A stretch of DNA of 40,769 nt, from positions 1 to 40,769 of the forward strand of contig CAJFPD010000011.1 of NCBI GenBank assembly GCA_904398315.1, read 5' to 3'. How positions within the stretch are numbered: the stretch's first letter is position 1; every line of letters begins with the position of its first letter. Shown here in pieces: positions 34,135 through 40,769 of the stretch. The translations under genes were made by a program, and so were the position numbers. The notes under the pieces were generated by a model. That model was not told the origin of the DNA, searched no databases, and worked only from the letters and a program-made list of their open reading frames with translations. The stretch is from Candidatus Alangreenwoodia gallinarii. GTDB lineage: Bacteria; Bacillota; Clostridia; Peptostreptococcales; Anaerovoracaceae.

Positions 34135-34157
34135 TGTAAATTCACATAAAATTTACA
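34135..34157. promoter_or_regulatory. Inverted repeat upstream of the PucR gene
   Basis: TGTAAATT (34135-34142), seven bases, AATTTACA (34150-34157). It lies close to a GTTATA (minus-strand TATAAC) at 34127, i.e. in the expected promoter of the PucR-type gene. Confidence 0.5.
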
Positions 34158-34349
34158 TAATATGGTAAAAAACTTGTAAAGAAAAATAACAGAAATTTCG
34201 CAGTTCAGCGGAAAATGACGTGAAACCGGATGGATTACAGACAGCCGGAATGTTTTCCGGGCCCGGTAATCCGGTCTTTGACGAAAACGGAACAAAGAAG
34301 GGATAATTTCATTATACTCGGATAAATGATTCACAGGCAGTTTTTTTGT

Positions 34350-34396
34350 TTGTGAGATTTCACAAAATAACAGCTCTGATTTGTGAAAAAACACAA
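34350..34396. promoter_or_regulatory. Tandem TTGTG-N6-CACAA operators
   Basis: TTGTGAGATTTCACAA at 34350-34365 and TTGTGAAAAAACACAA at 34381-34396, starts 31 bases apart, i.e. three helical turns. Both share TTGTG, six bases, CACAA. They are 75-125 bases upstream of a TACAAT at 34473-34478, a place for an activator or a co-operating repressor. Confidence 0.65.
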
Positions 34397-34512
34397 TTAA
34401 ATTCTGTCGTTTTTTCATAAAATCTTTTCTTTTCTCGTAATCCACGCCGAAGATTTTATGCCGCCGGATTGCTACAATAAAGAAAAATCAGCGATACAAA
34501 TTACTGATTTTG

Positions 34513-34526
34513 CCACTAATCGTTCT
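34513..34526 (-). promoter_or_regulatory. Shared 14-bp site, copy 2
   Basis: Reverse complement of the site at 30231-30244. It overlaps a possible promoter TTGCCA (34510-34515), 18 bases, TATATC (34534-34539) before the alcohol dehydrogenase gene. Confidence 0.5.
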
Positions 34527-34579
34527 AATCAACTATATCAGCAGTCAGATCGGAAGATCGGAAAGAAAAGGAGGAGCAT

Positions 34580-35743
34580 ATGGAGATCATAGGAGGACGC
34601 TACGAACAGGAATGTCCTGTCATCTTCGGGGCCGGTTCCATCGAAAAAATTACGGATGTGATAAAGGATTTCGGCTGTTCGAAGCCGTTTCTCGTCTACG
34701 ATGCGGGAGTCAGGGCTGCCGGCGCCGCGGAGCGGGTGATAAGAATTCTTCAGGAAGGCGGCCTGTCGCCTGTGGAGTATGACGATGTGAAGCCGGATCC
34801 CGTGGACACCGATGTGACGGAAGCCGGCGAAGCAGCCCGCAAAGAAGATGTGGACTGCGTCATCGGCATGGGCGGCGGAAGTTCCATGGACACGGCGAAA
34901 ATGGTATCCGTCATGCTGAATAACCCGGGTCCTATCAGAGATTATTTTCTCTCCACGGGAAAAGTGCCTTCTCATGTGCCGTGCATCCTCGTGCCGACCT
35001 CTTCCGGGACGGGTTCGGAGATTACGCGGGTAGCCGTCGTTTCGGAGGCGGACACCCATGCGAAGGGCGGGGTATTCGCCAGCGGAAATATCGCGGTGCT
35101 GGACCCGGAACTCACGCTGACCTGCCCGCCTTCGGTGACGGCAAACAGCGGATTCGACGCATTTTCTCACGCGCTGGAATCCTACACCTCCGGCGCTACC
35201 GATCCGATGAGCGATGTGCTTGCGCTGCGGGCTATCGAGCTGATCGCTTCCAATCTGAAGCAGGCCTGCGATGACGGAAGCGATGTCGAGAGGCGCACGA
35301 AACTGATGCAGGCTTCCAATTTCGCGGGAATGGCTTTCAGCAATACAGGCGTTCATTTCGGTCACGCTTTCGGCCATCAGCTAGGAGGTCACTTCGGGAT
35401 CGGACACGGGCTGTCCTGCGCGTATACTCTCGGCGAAGTGGCCAGATTCGGAGCGGAAGTATCGCCGCAGAGAGGACGGGACATTGCGAAAGCCATGAAG
35501 CTGTGCGTCCCGGAAAATGCCACCGGCAGTGAAATCGGTGAAATCCTTGCCGATGCTATCTACGATATGATGCGCTACTGCGGCGTTCCGTCCATGAAGG
35601 AAAAAAACTTTGGGAGAGAGGAATGTATCGGCCTGGCTCAGGAGGCCATCGATACCAATCCGTTCTACTATAATACGCCGGTCCCTGTCTCTGTAGAGGA
35701 ATTTCAGACTCTGATCGGAAAAATGTGGGACAACTATCAGTAA
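34580..35743 (+). CDS. Iron-containing alcohol dehydrogenase
   Basis: A 387-aa group III alcohol dehydrogenase. It has GMGGGSSMDTAKM for NAD(P) binding, FDAFSHALESYTS with an iron-binding His, and HFGHAFGHQLGGHFGIGHG with the other metal His. It interconverts an alcohol or a semialdehyde with the aldehyde. It is the first gene of an operon with an acylating aldehyde dehydrogenase, an acyl-phosphate pair and an MFS protein, so the aldehyde is probably passed to acyl-CoA. AAAGGAGGAG precedes the ATG. Expression is expected to depend on the upstream operator-rich region. Confidence 0.93.
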   Translation: MEIIGGRYEQECPVIFGAGSIEKITDVIKDFGCSKPFLVYDAGVRAAGAAERVIRILQEGGLSPVEYDDVKPDPVDTDVTEAGEAARKEDVDCVIGMGGGSSMDTAKMVSVMLNNPGPIRDYFLSTGKVPSHVPCILVPTSSGTGSEITRVAVVSEADTHAKGGVFASGNIAVLDPELTLTCPPSVTANSGFDAFSHALESYTSGATDPMSDVLALRAIELIASNLKQACDDGSDVERRTKLMQASNFAGMAFSNTGVHFGHAFGHQLGGHFGIGHGLSCAYTLGEVARFGAEVSPQRGRDIAKAMKLCVPENATGSEIGEILADAIYDMMRYCGVPSMKEKNFGREECIGLAQEAIDTNPFYYNTPVPVSVEEFQTLIGKMWDNYQ

Positions 35744-35849
35744 ACCGGCCGGAGAAAAGCCGAAGGACAGAAAATCGAACGACAGCCGGCCGCCCGGCGG
35801 TCAGAAAAAAGGGAATCGGACGGCTGCCGGTTTTGGCCGTCCGGCCGGT
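35744..35849 (+). other. GC-rich structured spacer between the two dehydrogenase genes
   Basis: ACCGGCCGGA (35744-35753) is repeated inverted as TCCGGCCGGT (35840-35849), with further GC-rich hairpins between. There is no T run behind it, so it is more likely to affect mRNA stability or processing than to stop transcription. Confidence 0.55.
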
Positions 35850-35892
35850 GAAGCACAGGAAAATGCAGAGAAAAGAACAGGAGGAAATGGAA

Positions 35893-37233
35893 ATGGGTGC
35901 ACATGAACTGGGTGTATTTGACGATATCGCCGAAGCCATCGATGCGGCGTATGAGGCGCAGAGAACGCTGATGCTGGAATATACGACGATGGACAGAGAT
36001 CGTATGATCGCAAAAATCAAGGAAAAATGTATGGAGGTCATCGAAGCGGATACCATTGCGGAATTTGAGGAGACGGGATACGGCCGTCTGCCGGAAAAGC
36101 TGGTGAAAAATATCGCGTCTATTCAGTTTGCGGAGGATACCTCCAGCCTGCAGCCGAAGGTCTTCGCCTCCGGAGCGGGTCTGACGGTGGAATATGAAGC
36201 GCCGGTGGGACTGGTGGGAGCTCTGACTCCGGTGACGAACGGATTCGTCACTGTAGCTTCCAATGCGATGATGATGCTGGCGGCGGGAAATTCCATCGTA
36301 TTCAACGCGCATCCCGACGGCAAGACGGCGGCGGCAAAGGCGGTTCAGCTGGTGAATTCAGCGGTGATCGAGGCGGGCGGACCGGAAAATCTGGCCACCA
36401 TGGTGAAGATCCCGGATATGGATACGCTTCAGGTGATCATGGATTCGCCGAAGGTGGAGCTTCTCATCGGAACCGGCGGAGAGTTCATGGTGGACACGCT
36501 GATGCGGTCGAACAAGAAAGTCATCGCGGCCGGTCCGGGCAATGTTCCTGTCGTCATCGACGAGACGGCGGATATTCCTCTGGCGGCGAAGACGCTGTAC
36601 GAGAATATCCCGTTTGAGAATAACATGCTTTGCATTACGGAGAAGGAAGCCTTCGTGGTGGACGCCGTCTTCGACCGTTTCATGGAGGAGATCGAAAAGA
36701 ACGGAGCGCGGATTCTCACACAGGAGGAAGCGGACAAGGTTACGGCCACTGCACTGGCAAAGACGCCGGCGGGCAAGTATAAGCCGAAGAAAGAGTACGT
36801 GGCTCACGACGCCAATTTCATACTGGAGAGCTCCGGTGTGGCGCCCAGCGAGGGTGATCTGATGCTGGCCGTCTTTGAGGCGGAATACGAGCAGCCTTTC
36901 GTGGAGTGCGAACAGCTGATGCCGATCTTTCCTGTGGTCCGCTGCCGCGACGTGAAGGAAGCCATGGAGCTGGCCATCCGTGCGGAGGCCGGATGCCGCC
37001 ATTCTGCAGCGATCTGGTCGAAGGATATCGACAGGATCACCGATTTTGCAAGAAGAATCGGAACCACCTGTTTCGTGGCAAACGGTGCGACGGTGGCAGC
37101 CACGGGCATGGGCGGAACGGGAAAGGGTTCCTCCACCATCGCAACCTTTACCGGTGAGGGCTTCACCACGGCTTCTTCCTTTACACGAGTCCGCCGCTTT
37201 GCGCTGGCCGGGGGCTCCGGATATACGGCTTAG
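35893..37233 (+). CDS. CoA-acylating aldehyde dehydrogenase, PduP/EutE-like
   Basis: A 446-aa enzyme that makes acyl-CoA from an aldehyde, CoA and NAD. The catalytic Cys is in NNMLCITEKEAF (C247), the pattern of PduP/EutE, and the first domain begins with GVFDDIAEAIDAAYEAQ. I chose ATG 35893 because AGGAGG (35879-35884) is eight bases upstream; ATG 35887 is too close and the long frame from 35725 lies in the spacer. The N-terminal microcompartment-targeting helix of PduP/EutE is absent, so it should be cytosolic. Whether the substrate is acetaldehyde, propionaldehyde or butyraldehyde is not shown; the kinase downstream favours C4. Confidence 0.9.
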   Translation: MGAHELGVFDDIAEAIDAAYEAQRTLMLEYTTMDRDRMIAKIKEKCMEVIEADTIAEFEETGYGRLPEKLVKNIASIQFAEDTSSLQPKVFASGAGLTVEYEAPVGLVGALTPVTNGFVTVASNAMMMLAAGNSIVFNAHPDGKTAAAKAVQLVNSAVIEAGGPENLATMVKIPDMDTLQVIMDSPKVELLIGTGGEFMVDTLMRSNKKVIAAGPGNVPVVIDETADIPLAAKTLYENIPFENNMLCITEKEAFVVDAVFDRFMEEIEKNGARILTQEEADKVTATALAKTPAGKYKPKKEYVAHDANFILESSGVAPSEGDLMLAVFEAEYEQPFVECEQLMPIFPVVRCRDVKEAMELAIRAEAGCRHSAAIWSKDIDRITDFARRIGTTCFVANGATVAATGMGGTGKGSSTIATFTGEGFTTASSFTRVRRFALAGGSGYTA

Positions 37234-37316
37234 ACGGGCCGGAAGTAAGGCGGGCTGATATATTCAGATGCTGCCGTCTGCGGTATGGCAGTGCTGTCTT
37301 GGAAAAGGAGGAAGAG

Positions 37317-38246
37317 ATGAAAATACATAACATGGAAGATATTGTAAATACAGCGAAAGAGATGAAGCTGGGCGTGCCGGCGGCAGTCTCCGGAGCCGCC
37401 GATCTGCACGTGATCGAGCCGGTGCTGAAAGGAAAGCAGGACGGATATATCCGGCCGGTTCTCATCGGAGACGAAGCGAAAATCACAGAGATTCTGAGGC
37501 AGTGCGGCGAGGATCCGCGGGACGGATATGAAATCGTCGATGCGAAGGACGATGCAAAGATCTGCGCGGCCACCGTCCGTCTGATCAAAGAAAAGAAGGC
37601 GAAAATGGTGATCAAAGGGCTGATCGAGACGGGCACTCTGCTGAGCGCGCTGTTAAACGACGATACGGGCATCGGAAAGACGGACTGTGTCTCAGCCTGC
37701 GGCCTGCTGGAGCTGGAAAAATATCACAAACTGATCGCTTTTTCGGATCCCGGAGTCAATACCTTTCCGGACCTGACCCGCAAAGCGGGAATCATCCGAA
37801 ACGGCGTCAGCATGCTCCACGCCATCGGCGTGGAGACACCGAAAGTAGCGGTGTTGTCTTCGATCGAAAAAGTCAATCCGAAACAGCCGGATACGGTGGA
37901 GGCGGATCAGCTCAAACAGATGAATCAGCGGGGAGAAATCTCAGGCTGTATCGTGGAGGGACCGATCTCTCTGGATCTGGCCATTCAGAAGGAGTCGGCC
38001 GAGATCAAAGGGTACGAGAGTCCGGTGGCCGGCGATGCCGATCTGCTCGTCGTGCCCGATATCCTGTGCGGGAACATGCTGATCAAGGGAATCGGATATT
38101 TCGGAGATGCGAAGGATGCCAGTCTCGTCCTGGGGCTGGAGGTTCCCGTCCTGTTCGGATCCCGGGGCGGTCCCATCGAGGGAAAATACCGCTCTATGGC
38201 TCTGGCGGCGATCTATGCTCACGTACATATAAGAGATAATGAGTAA
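37317..38246 (+). CDS. Phosphate acyltransferase, phosphate butyryltransferase type
   Basis: A 309-aa PTA/PTB-family enzyme: it swaps CoA for phosphate in acyl-CoA. Typical segments are VSGAADLHVIEPV, IRPVLIGDE, VIKGLIETGTLLSALL and LVVPDILCGNMLIKG. The length, shorter than Pta, and its place before a butyrate kinase homologue support Ptb. AGGAGG stands five bases before ATG 37317; the long frame begins earlier at 37299. The gene begins 83 bases after the aldehyde dehydrogenase gene. Confidence 0.9.
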   Translation: MKIHNMEDIVNTAKEMKLGVPAAVSGAADLHVIEPVLKGKQDGYIRPVLIGDEAKITEILRQCGEDPRDGYEIVDAKDDAKICAATVRLIKEKKAKMVIKGLIETGTLLSALLNDDTGIGKTDCVSACGLLELEKYHKLIAFSDPGVNTFPDLTRKAGIIRNGVSMLHAIGVETPKVAVLSSIEKVNPKQPDTVEADQLKQMNQRGEISGCIVEGPISLDLAIQKESAEIKGYESPVAGDADLLVVPDILCGNMLIKGIGYFGDAKDASLVLGLEVPVLFGSRGGPIEGKYRSMALAAIYAHVHIRDNE

Positions 38247-38272
38247 AAGAAAAATAAAGTGAGGAGGCACAT

Positions 38273-39379
38273 ATGGCGAACAGAATTCTCTGTCTGAATT
38301 TCGGTTCCACTTCGACGAAGATCGCGGCGTTTTCCGATGAGGAGAAAATCTTTTCAAAGAGCTGGTCCGCCGGAGACGGCGAATATCCGGATCATTTTGA
38401 GGATCTGGCGGAACACGAGGCTTTTGCGGCGGATCTCATCGAAAAAGAACTGAAAAAACACGGTCTGACCTTTGAGGATTTCGATATTTTTTCCGCCAGA
38501 GGCGGAGCTCAGGTTTTCATCGAATCAGGGGCCTACGGGATCAACGATATCATGCTGGAGGATACCTATAAATTCGGAGGCGAAAAGGGACATCCGGGGA
38601 AACTGGCCACGAGGATCTGCGGAAAACTGGGGAAAAAATTTTCTAAGCCCGCGTACATCATTAACGGCCCCAGCGTCGATGAATTTCAGGATGTGGCCCG
38701 GATGACGGGCTTTAAGGATCTCTATCGTCAGAGCAGGATTCACGCACTGAACCAGAAGGAGATCGCTCATCGCTACGCGAAAGAGAACGGAAAGAAGTAC
38801 GAGGATCTCAATCTCATCATCTGTCATATCGGCGGGGGTATGTCTATCACAGCGCACAGAAAAGGCCTGATGGTGGATTCCAACGATATCATCGAGGGCG
38901 AAGGGCCGATGACAGCGACGCGGTCCGGGGCGATTCCGTCAGCGCCTCTGGTCCGCATGTGTTACAGCGGAAAATACACGGAGCACGAGATGCTGTCGCA
39001 TATCACGAAGACAGGCGGTTTGACGGATCATCTGGGAACGGACGACCTGAGGAAGGTGGAGCAGAAGATCAAAGACGGGGATCAGTACGCGAAAATGGTT
39101 TTGGATTCCATGATTTACCAGATAGCGAAGACAGCCGGTTCCATGGCAGTCGTCCTGAAGGGCCAGGCGGACCGGATCCTTCTGACAGGAGGAATGGCGC
39201 ATTCGGAGTATCTGGTGTCCTCTCTGAAGGAATACCTGGGATGGATCGCCGATTTCACCGTCTATCCGGGAGAATTTGAAATGGAAGCTTTAGCGGCCGG
39301 TGCGCTGCGCGTAGCGCGGGGCGAGGAGAACGCAAAGGAATATACGGGAAAAGACGTCTGGGACGGATTTCATTTCTGA
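38273..39379 (+). CDS. buk: Butyrate kinase (acyl kinase)
   Basis: A 368-aa acetokinase-family enzyme that makes ATP and acid from acyl-phosphate. It begins with ILCLNFGSTSTKIAAFSDE (the phosphate-binding motif), has ICHIGGGMSITAHRKG and the ILLTGGMAHS segment near the end. The 27-base gap to the phosphate acyltransferase gene and GAGGAGG before ATG 38273 show a common transcript. Butyrate or isobutyrate/branched acids are the usual substrates of the family. A GC-rich hairpin follows at 39434-39451. Confidence 0.93.
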   Translation: MANRILCLNFGSTSTKIAAFSDEEKIFSKSWSAGDGEYPDHFEDLAEHEAFAADLIEKELKKHGLTFEDFDIFSARGGAQVFIESGAYGINDIMLEDTYKFGGEKGHPGKLATRICGKLGKKFSKPAYIINGPSVDEFQDVARMTGFKDLYRQSRIHALNQKEIAHRYAKENGKKYEDLNLIICHIGGGMSITAHRKGLMVDSNDIIEGEGPMTATRSGAIPSAPLVRMCYSGKYTEHEMLSHITKTGGLTDHLGTDDLRKVEQKIKDGDQYAKMVLDSMIYQIAKTAGSMAVVLKGQADRILLTGGMAHSEYLVSSLKEYLGWIADFTVYPGEFEMEALAAGALRVARGEENAKEYTGKDVWDGFHF

Positions 39380-39413
39380 TTCTTTCCGGTGATTCCGGAT
39401 ACTTTCAGATCAT

Positions 39414-39470
39414 TTCCGGTCTGTCTGCTCTGTCCGCGGCTTTAGCCGCGGCCGGGCGGAAAAACCGGAA
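39414..39470 (+). other. Two-stage hairpin between buk and the transporter gene
   Basis: CCGCGGC/GCCGCGG (39434-39440 with 39445-39451, loop TTTA) inside TTCCGGT/ACCGGAA (39414-39420 with 39464-39470). No T run follows, so a role in mRNA stability or unequal expression is more likely than termination. Confidence 0.55.
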
Positions 39471-39506
39471 TGCGGCAGAGAACTTGTTTTATGAAAGGAG
39501 AAAAGT

Positions 39507-40706
39507 ATGGAGAAGAGATACGGACTCGGAGTAAAGGCGGCCATTCTCTCGATTATCGTGACGCAGTATACGATCACGCTTCAGACACCGATTCTTGGCA
39601 CGATCAACGCGGAATACGGAGAGACCTACGGTACGTTCATCAAACAGCTGGAAACCCTCAATACGCTGTCCATGGTGGTGGTCGGGCTGCTCATGGGCCT
39701 TCTTCTGAAGTTCATGGGAAGGAAAAAGCTGCTGATCATCGCTACGATTCTCGCAATGCTTCAGGCTCTGCCGGCTTTCATTCCGGGATTCTGGATCATC
39801 GCGGCTGCACGCATCTGCGCCGGACTCGGCATGGGAATTATCTATCCTTCTTCGGCAGCCTACGTCATGAGCCTCTTCAAAGGAGATGAAGCAAATAAGC
39901 TGATGGGAATCCGCAGTACGACAGGAGCCATTGCCGGCATCGTCGTCATGCAGCTTTCCGGACTCATAGCCACTCATTTCAATTACCGGTTTTCTTATCT
40001 CATCGCTCTGATCGCCCTTCCGTGTGTCATACTCATGATCGCAAAAATTCCGAACGTGGAGGAAGAACAGGCTTCTTTGGCGGGAAGCGGAGAGAAAAAA
40101 GGATCCTTTACGCCTTCCAGCTGGATTCTTCTCATAAGCGGGGGAATCCTCGTAATGCTGTTCGCCTATACCTATATGACGAACTGTTCTATCGTCGTCT
40201 GTTCCGCACCGGAGGACGGGGGTCTGGGCCTTTCGGCCAGCGTCGCCTCCACCGTTCTGACCGTCATGTCGGTGGCCTTTGCCGTATGCGGTCTGCTTTA
40301 CGGAGCCTTTTTTGTCAGAGTCTTTCAACAGTACACGACGGTTTTCGCCGTACTGCTTCTTGGCATCGGGCTGATCATAGCCTACTTCGCGGAGTCCTTC
40401 GCGATGATGTGCCTGGCATCCGTCGTCTTCGGTCTCGGGTTTCCGATGTTTAACGACGCCATCGTTCAGGCTCTGGGAAGGACGGTAAGGCGGGAAAATG
40501 CGATTCCTGTCATCACCTCCTATTTCTTCGCGGTCAGCGGGATCGGACAGTATCTCTCCTCTCTGGTGACGCCGGCTATATCCGCTGCCCTGTTCCCGGG
40601 CAATATCCGGGGAGACTGGCTCGTCTCCGCAGTATGCCTCGCAGCGGGAGCTGTTGTCGCCTGCATCATACAGATCGTCGTCGCGGGAAAGAAGAAGGCG
40701 GCCTGA
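39507..40706 (+). CDS. MFS transporter
   Basis: A 399-aa twelve-segment membrane carrier of the major facilitator superfamily. LLLKFMGRKKLL after the second segment is the loop 2-3 motif; GIRSTTGAIAGIVVMQ and a C-terminal half with LVTPAISAALF complete the pattern. A short basic N terminus starts at ATG 39507 behind AAAGGAGAA. As last gene of the alcohol/acyl operon it probably imports the substrate or exports the acid, but no substrate can be read from the sequence. The 63 bases after it hold no gene. Confidence 0.88.
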   Translation: MEKRYGLGVKAAILSIIVTQYTITLQTPILGTINAEYGETYGTFIKQLETLNTLSMVVVGLLMGLLLKFMGRKKLLIIATILAMLQALPAFIPGFWIIAAARICAGLGMGIIYPSSAAYVMSLFKGDEANKLMGIRSTTGAIAGIVVMQLSGLIATHFNYRFSYLIALIALPCVILMIAKIPNVEEEQASLAGSGEKKGSFTPSSWILLISGGILVMLFAYTYMTNCSIVVCSAPEDGGLGLSASVASTVLTVMSVAFAVCGLLYGAFFVRVFQQYTTVFAVLLLGIGLIIAYFAESFAMMCLASVVFGLGFPMFNDAIVQALGRTVRRENAIPVITSYFFAVSGIGQYLSSLVTPAISAALFPGNIRGDWLVSAVCLAAGAVVACIIQIVVAGKKKAA

Positions 40707-40769
40707 CTCAGCGCGCGGAGTCGTCCTAAGCATCTGCGGCGGATATGAGCGGATAAAATGCGGATAAAA

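Noticed and set aside
34350..34365. Rex or Crp box
   Set aside because: Half-sites are similar, but the gap is six bases between TTGTG and CACAA, which does not fit either consensus.
35725..35892. N-terminal extension of the aldehyde dehydrogenase as a microcompartment signal
   Set aside because: It is the GC-rich spacer; the AGGAGG at 35879 points to the start at 35893, and the extension is not an amphipathic helix.
39489..40733. 414-aa minus-strand ORF
   Set aside because: Antisense shadow of the MFS gene; highly charged, low-complexity translation, no ribosome site.

Overview
The window reads as chromosome of a low- to mid-GC Gram-positive anaerobe of class Clostridia. The evidence is the gene complement (FtsEX with a PcsB/CwlO-type M23 hydrolase, a YerC-type TrpR protein, DUF1292, a SpoIVFB-like M50 protease, the TIGR03960/TIGR03936 radical SAM pair, Ptb-Buk), AGGAGG ribosome sites, and the order xseA-xseB-ispA-OLE RNA-oapA-dxs-tlyA, which is found in anaerobic and extremophilic Firmicutes. 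An SLH-anchored surface protein fits a Gram-positive wall with an S-layer. I cannot fix genus or species.

Layout. 1-3.3 kb: ftsE-ftsX and a secreted coiled-coil M23 hydrolase, closed by a terminator. 3.4-7.1 kb: recJ, a yerC-like repressor with its own promoter, small proteins (a possible DUF4097 fragment, a 58-aa membrane protein missed by a 60-aa cut-off, a 68-aa Cys-rich protein) and a DUF134 regulator. 7.2-8.9 kb: rpmB, a DUF1292 protein and an opposing methyltransferase. 8.9-9.6 kb: non-coding and AT-rich. 9.6-20.8 kb: a long plus-strand series starting with a three-domain nucleotidyltransferase/HD/histidine phosphatase fusion, then a SpoIVFA/SpoIVFB-like pair, the two radical SAM family proteins, AlaX, MtnA with a class II aldolase (probable methylthioribose or deoxyribose phosphate salvage), XseA/XseB and IspA. 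20.8-25.7 kb: a roughly 600-nt structured non-coding RNA that I identify as OLE RNA, followed by its membrane partner OapA, then dxs, tlyA and a HAD phosphatase. 25.7-30.2 kb: a 1.2-kDa-residue-scale mosaic surface protein (LRR, cadherin-like, GLUG, InlB-type repeat, three SLH) preceded by an 11-copy pentanucleotide repeat at a promoter. 30.3-40.7 kb: a catabolic region with an enoate-reductase-like flavoprotein, a divergent PucR-type regulator, and the operon Fe-alcohol dehydrogenase, CoA-acylating aldehyde dehydrogenase, phosphate acyltransferase, acyl kinase and MFS transporter.

How they work together. The last operon spells a path from alcohol to aldehyde to acyl-CoA to acyl-phosphate to acid plus ATP, with a regulator and several operator-like sites in the 540-bp divergent region; one 14-bp sequence there recurs in the leader of the flavoprotein gene. 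The OLE locus pairs isoprenoid genes (ispA, dxs) with an RNA-membrane protein system; OLE RNA is a described but rare class, so the locus is the most remarkable item here rather than a wholly new system. The less described candidates are the repeat-controlled surface protein promoter, a leader in which a terminator-like hairpin contains the ribosome binding site (11.4-11.5 kb), the small Cys-rich gene with its own promoter and terminator, and the tandem operator pair at 34.35-34.40 kb.
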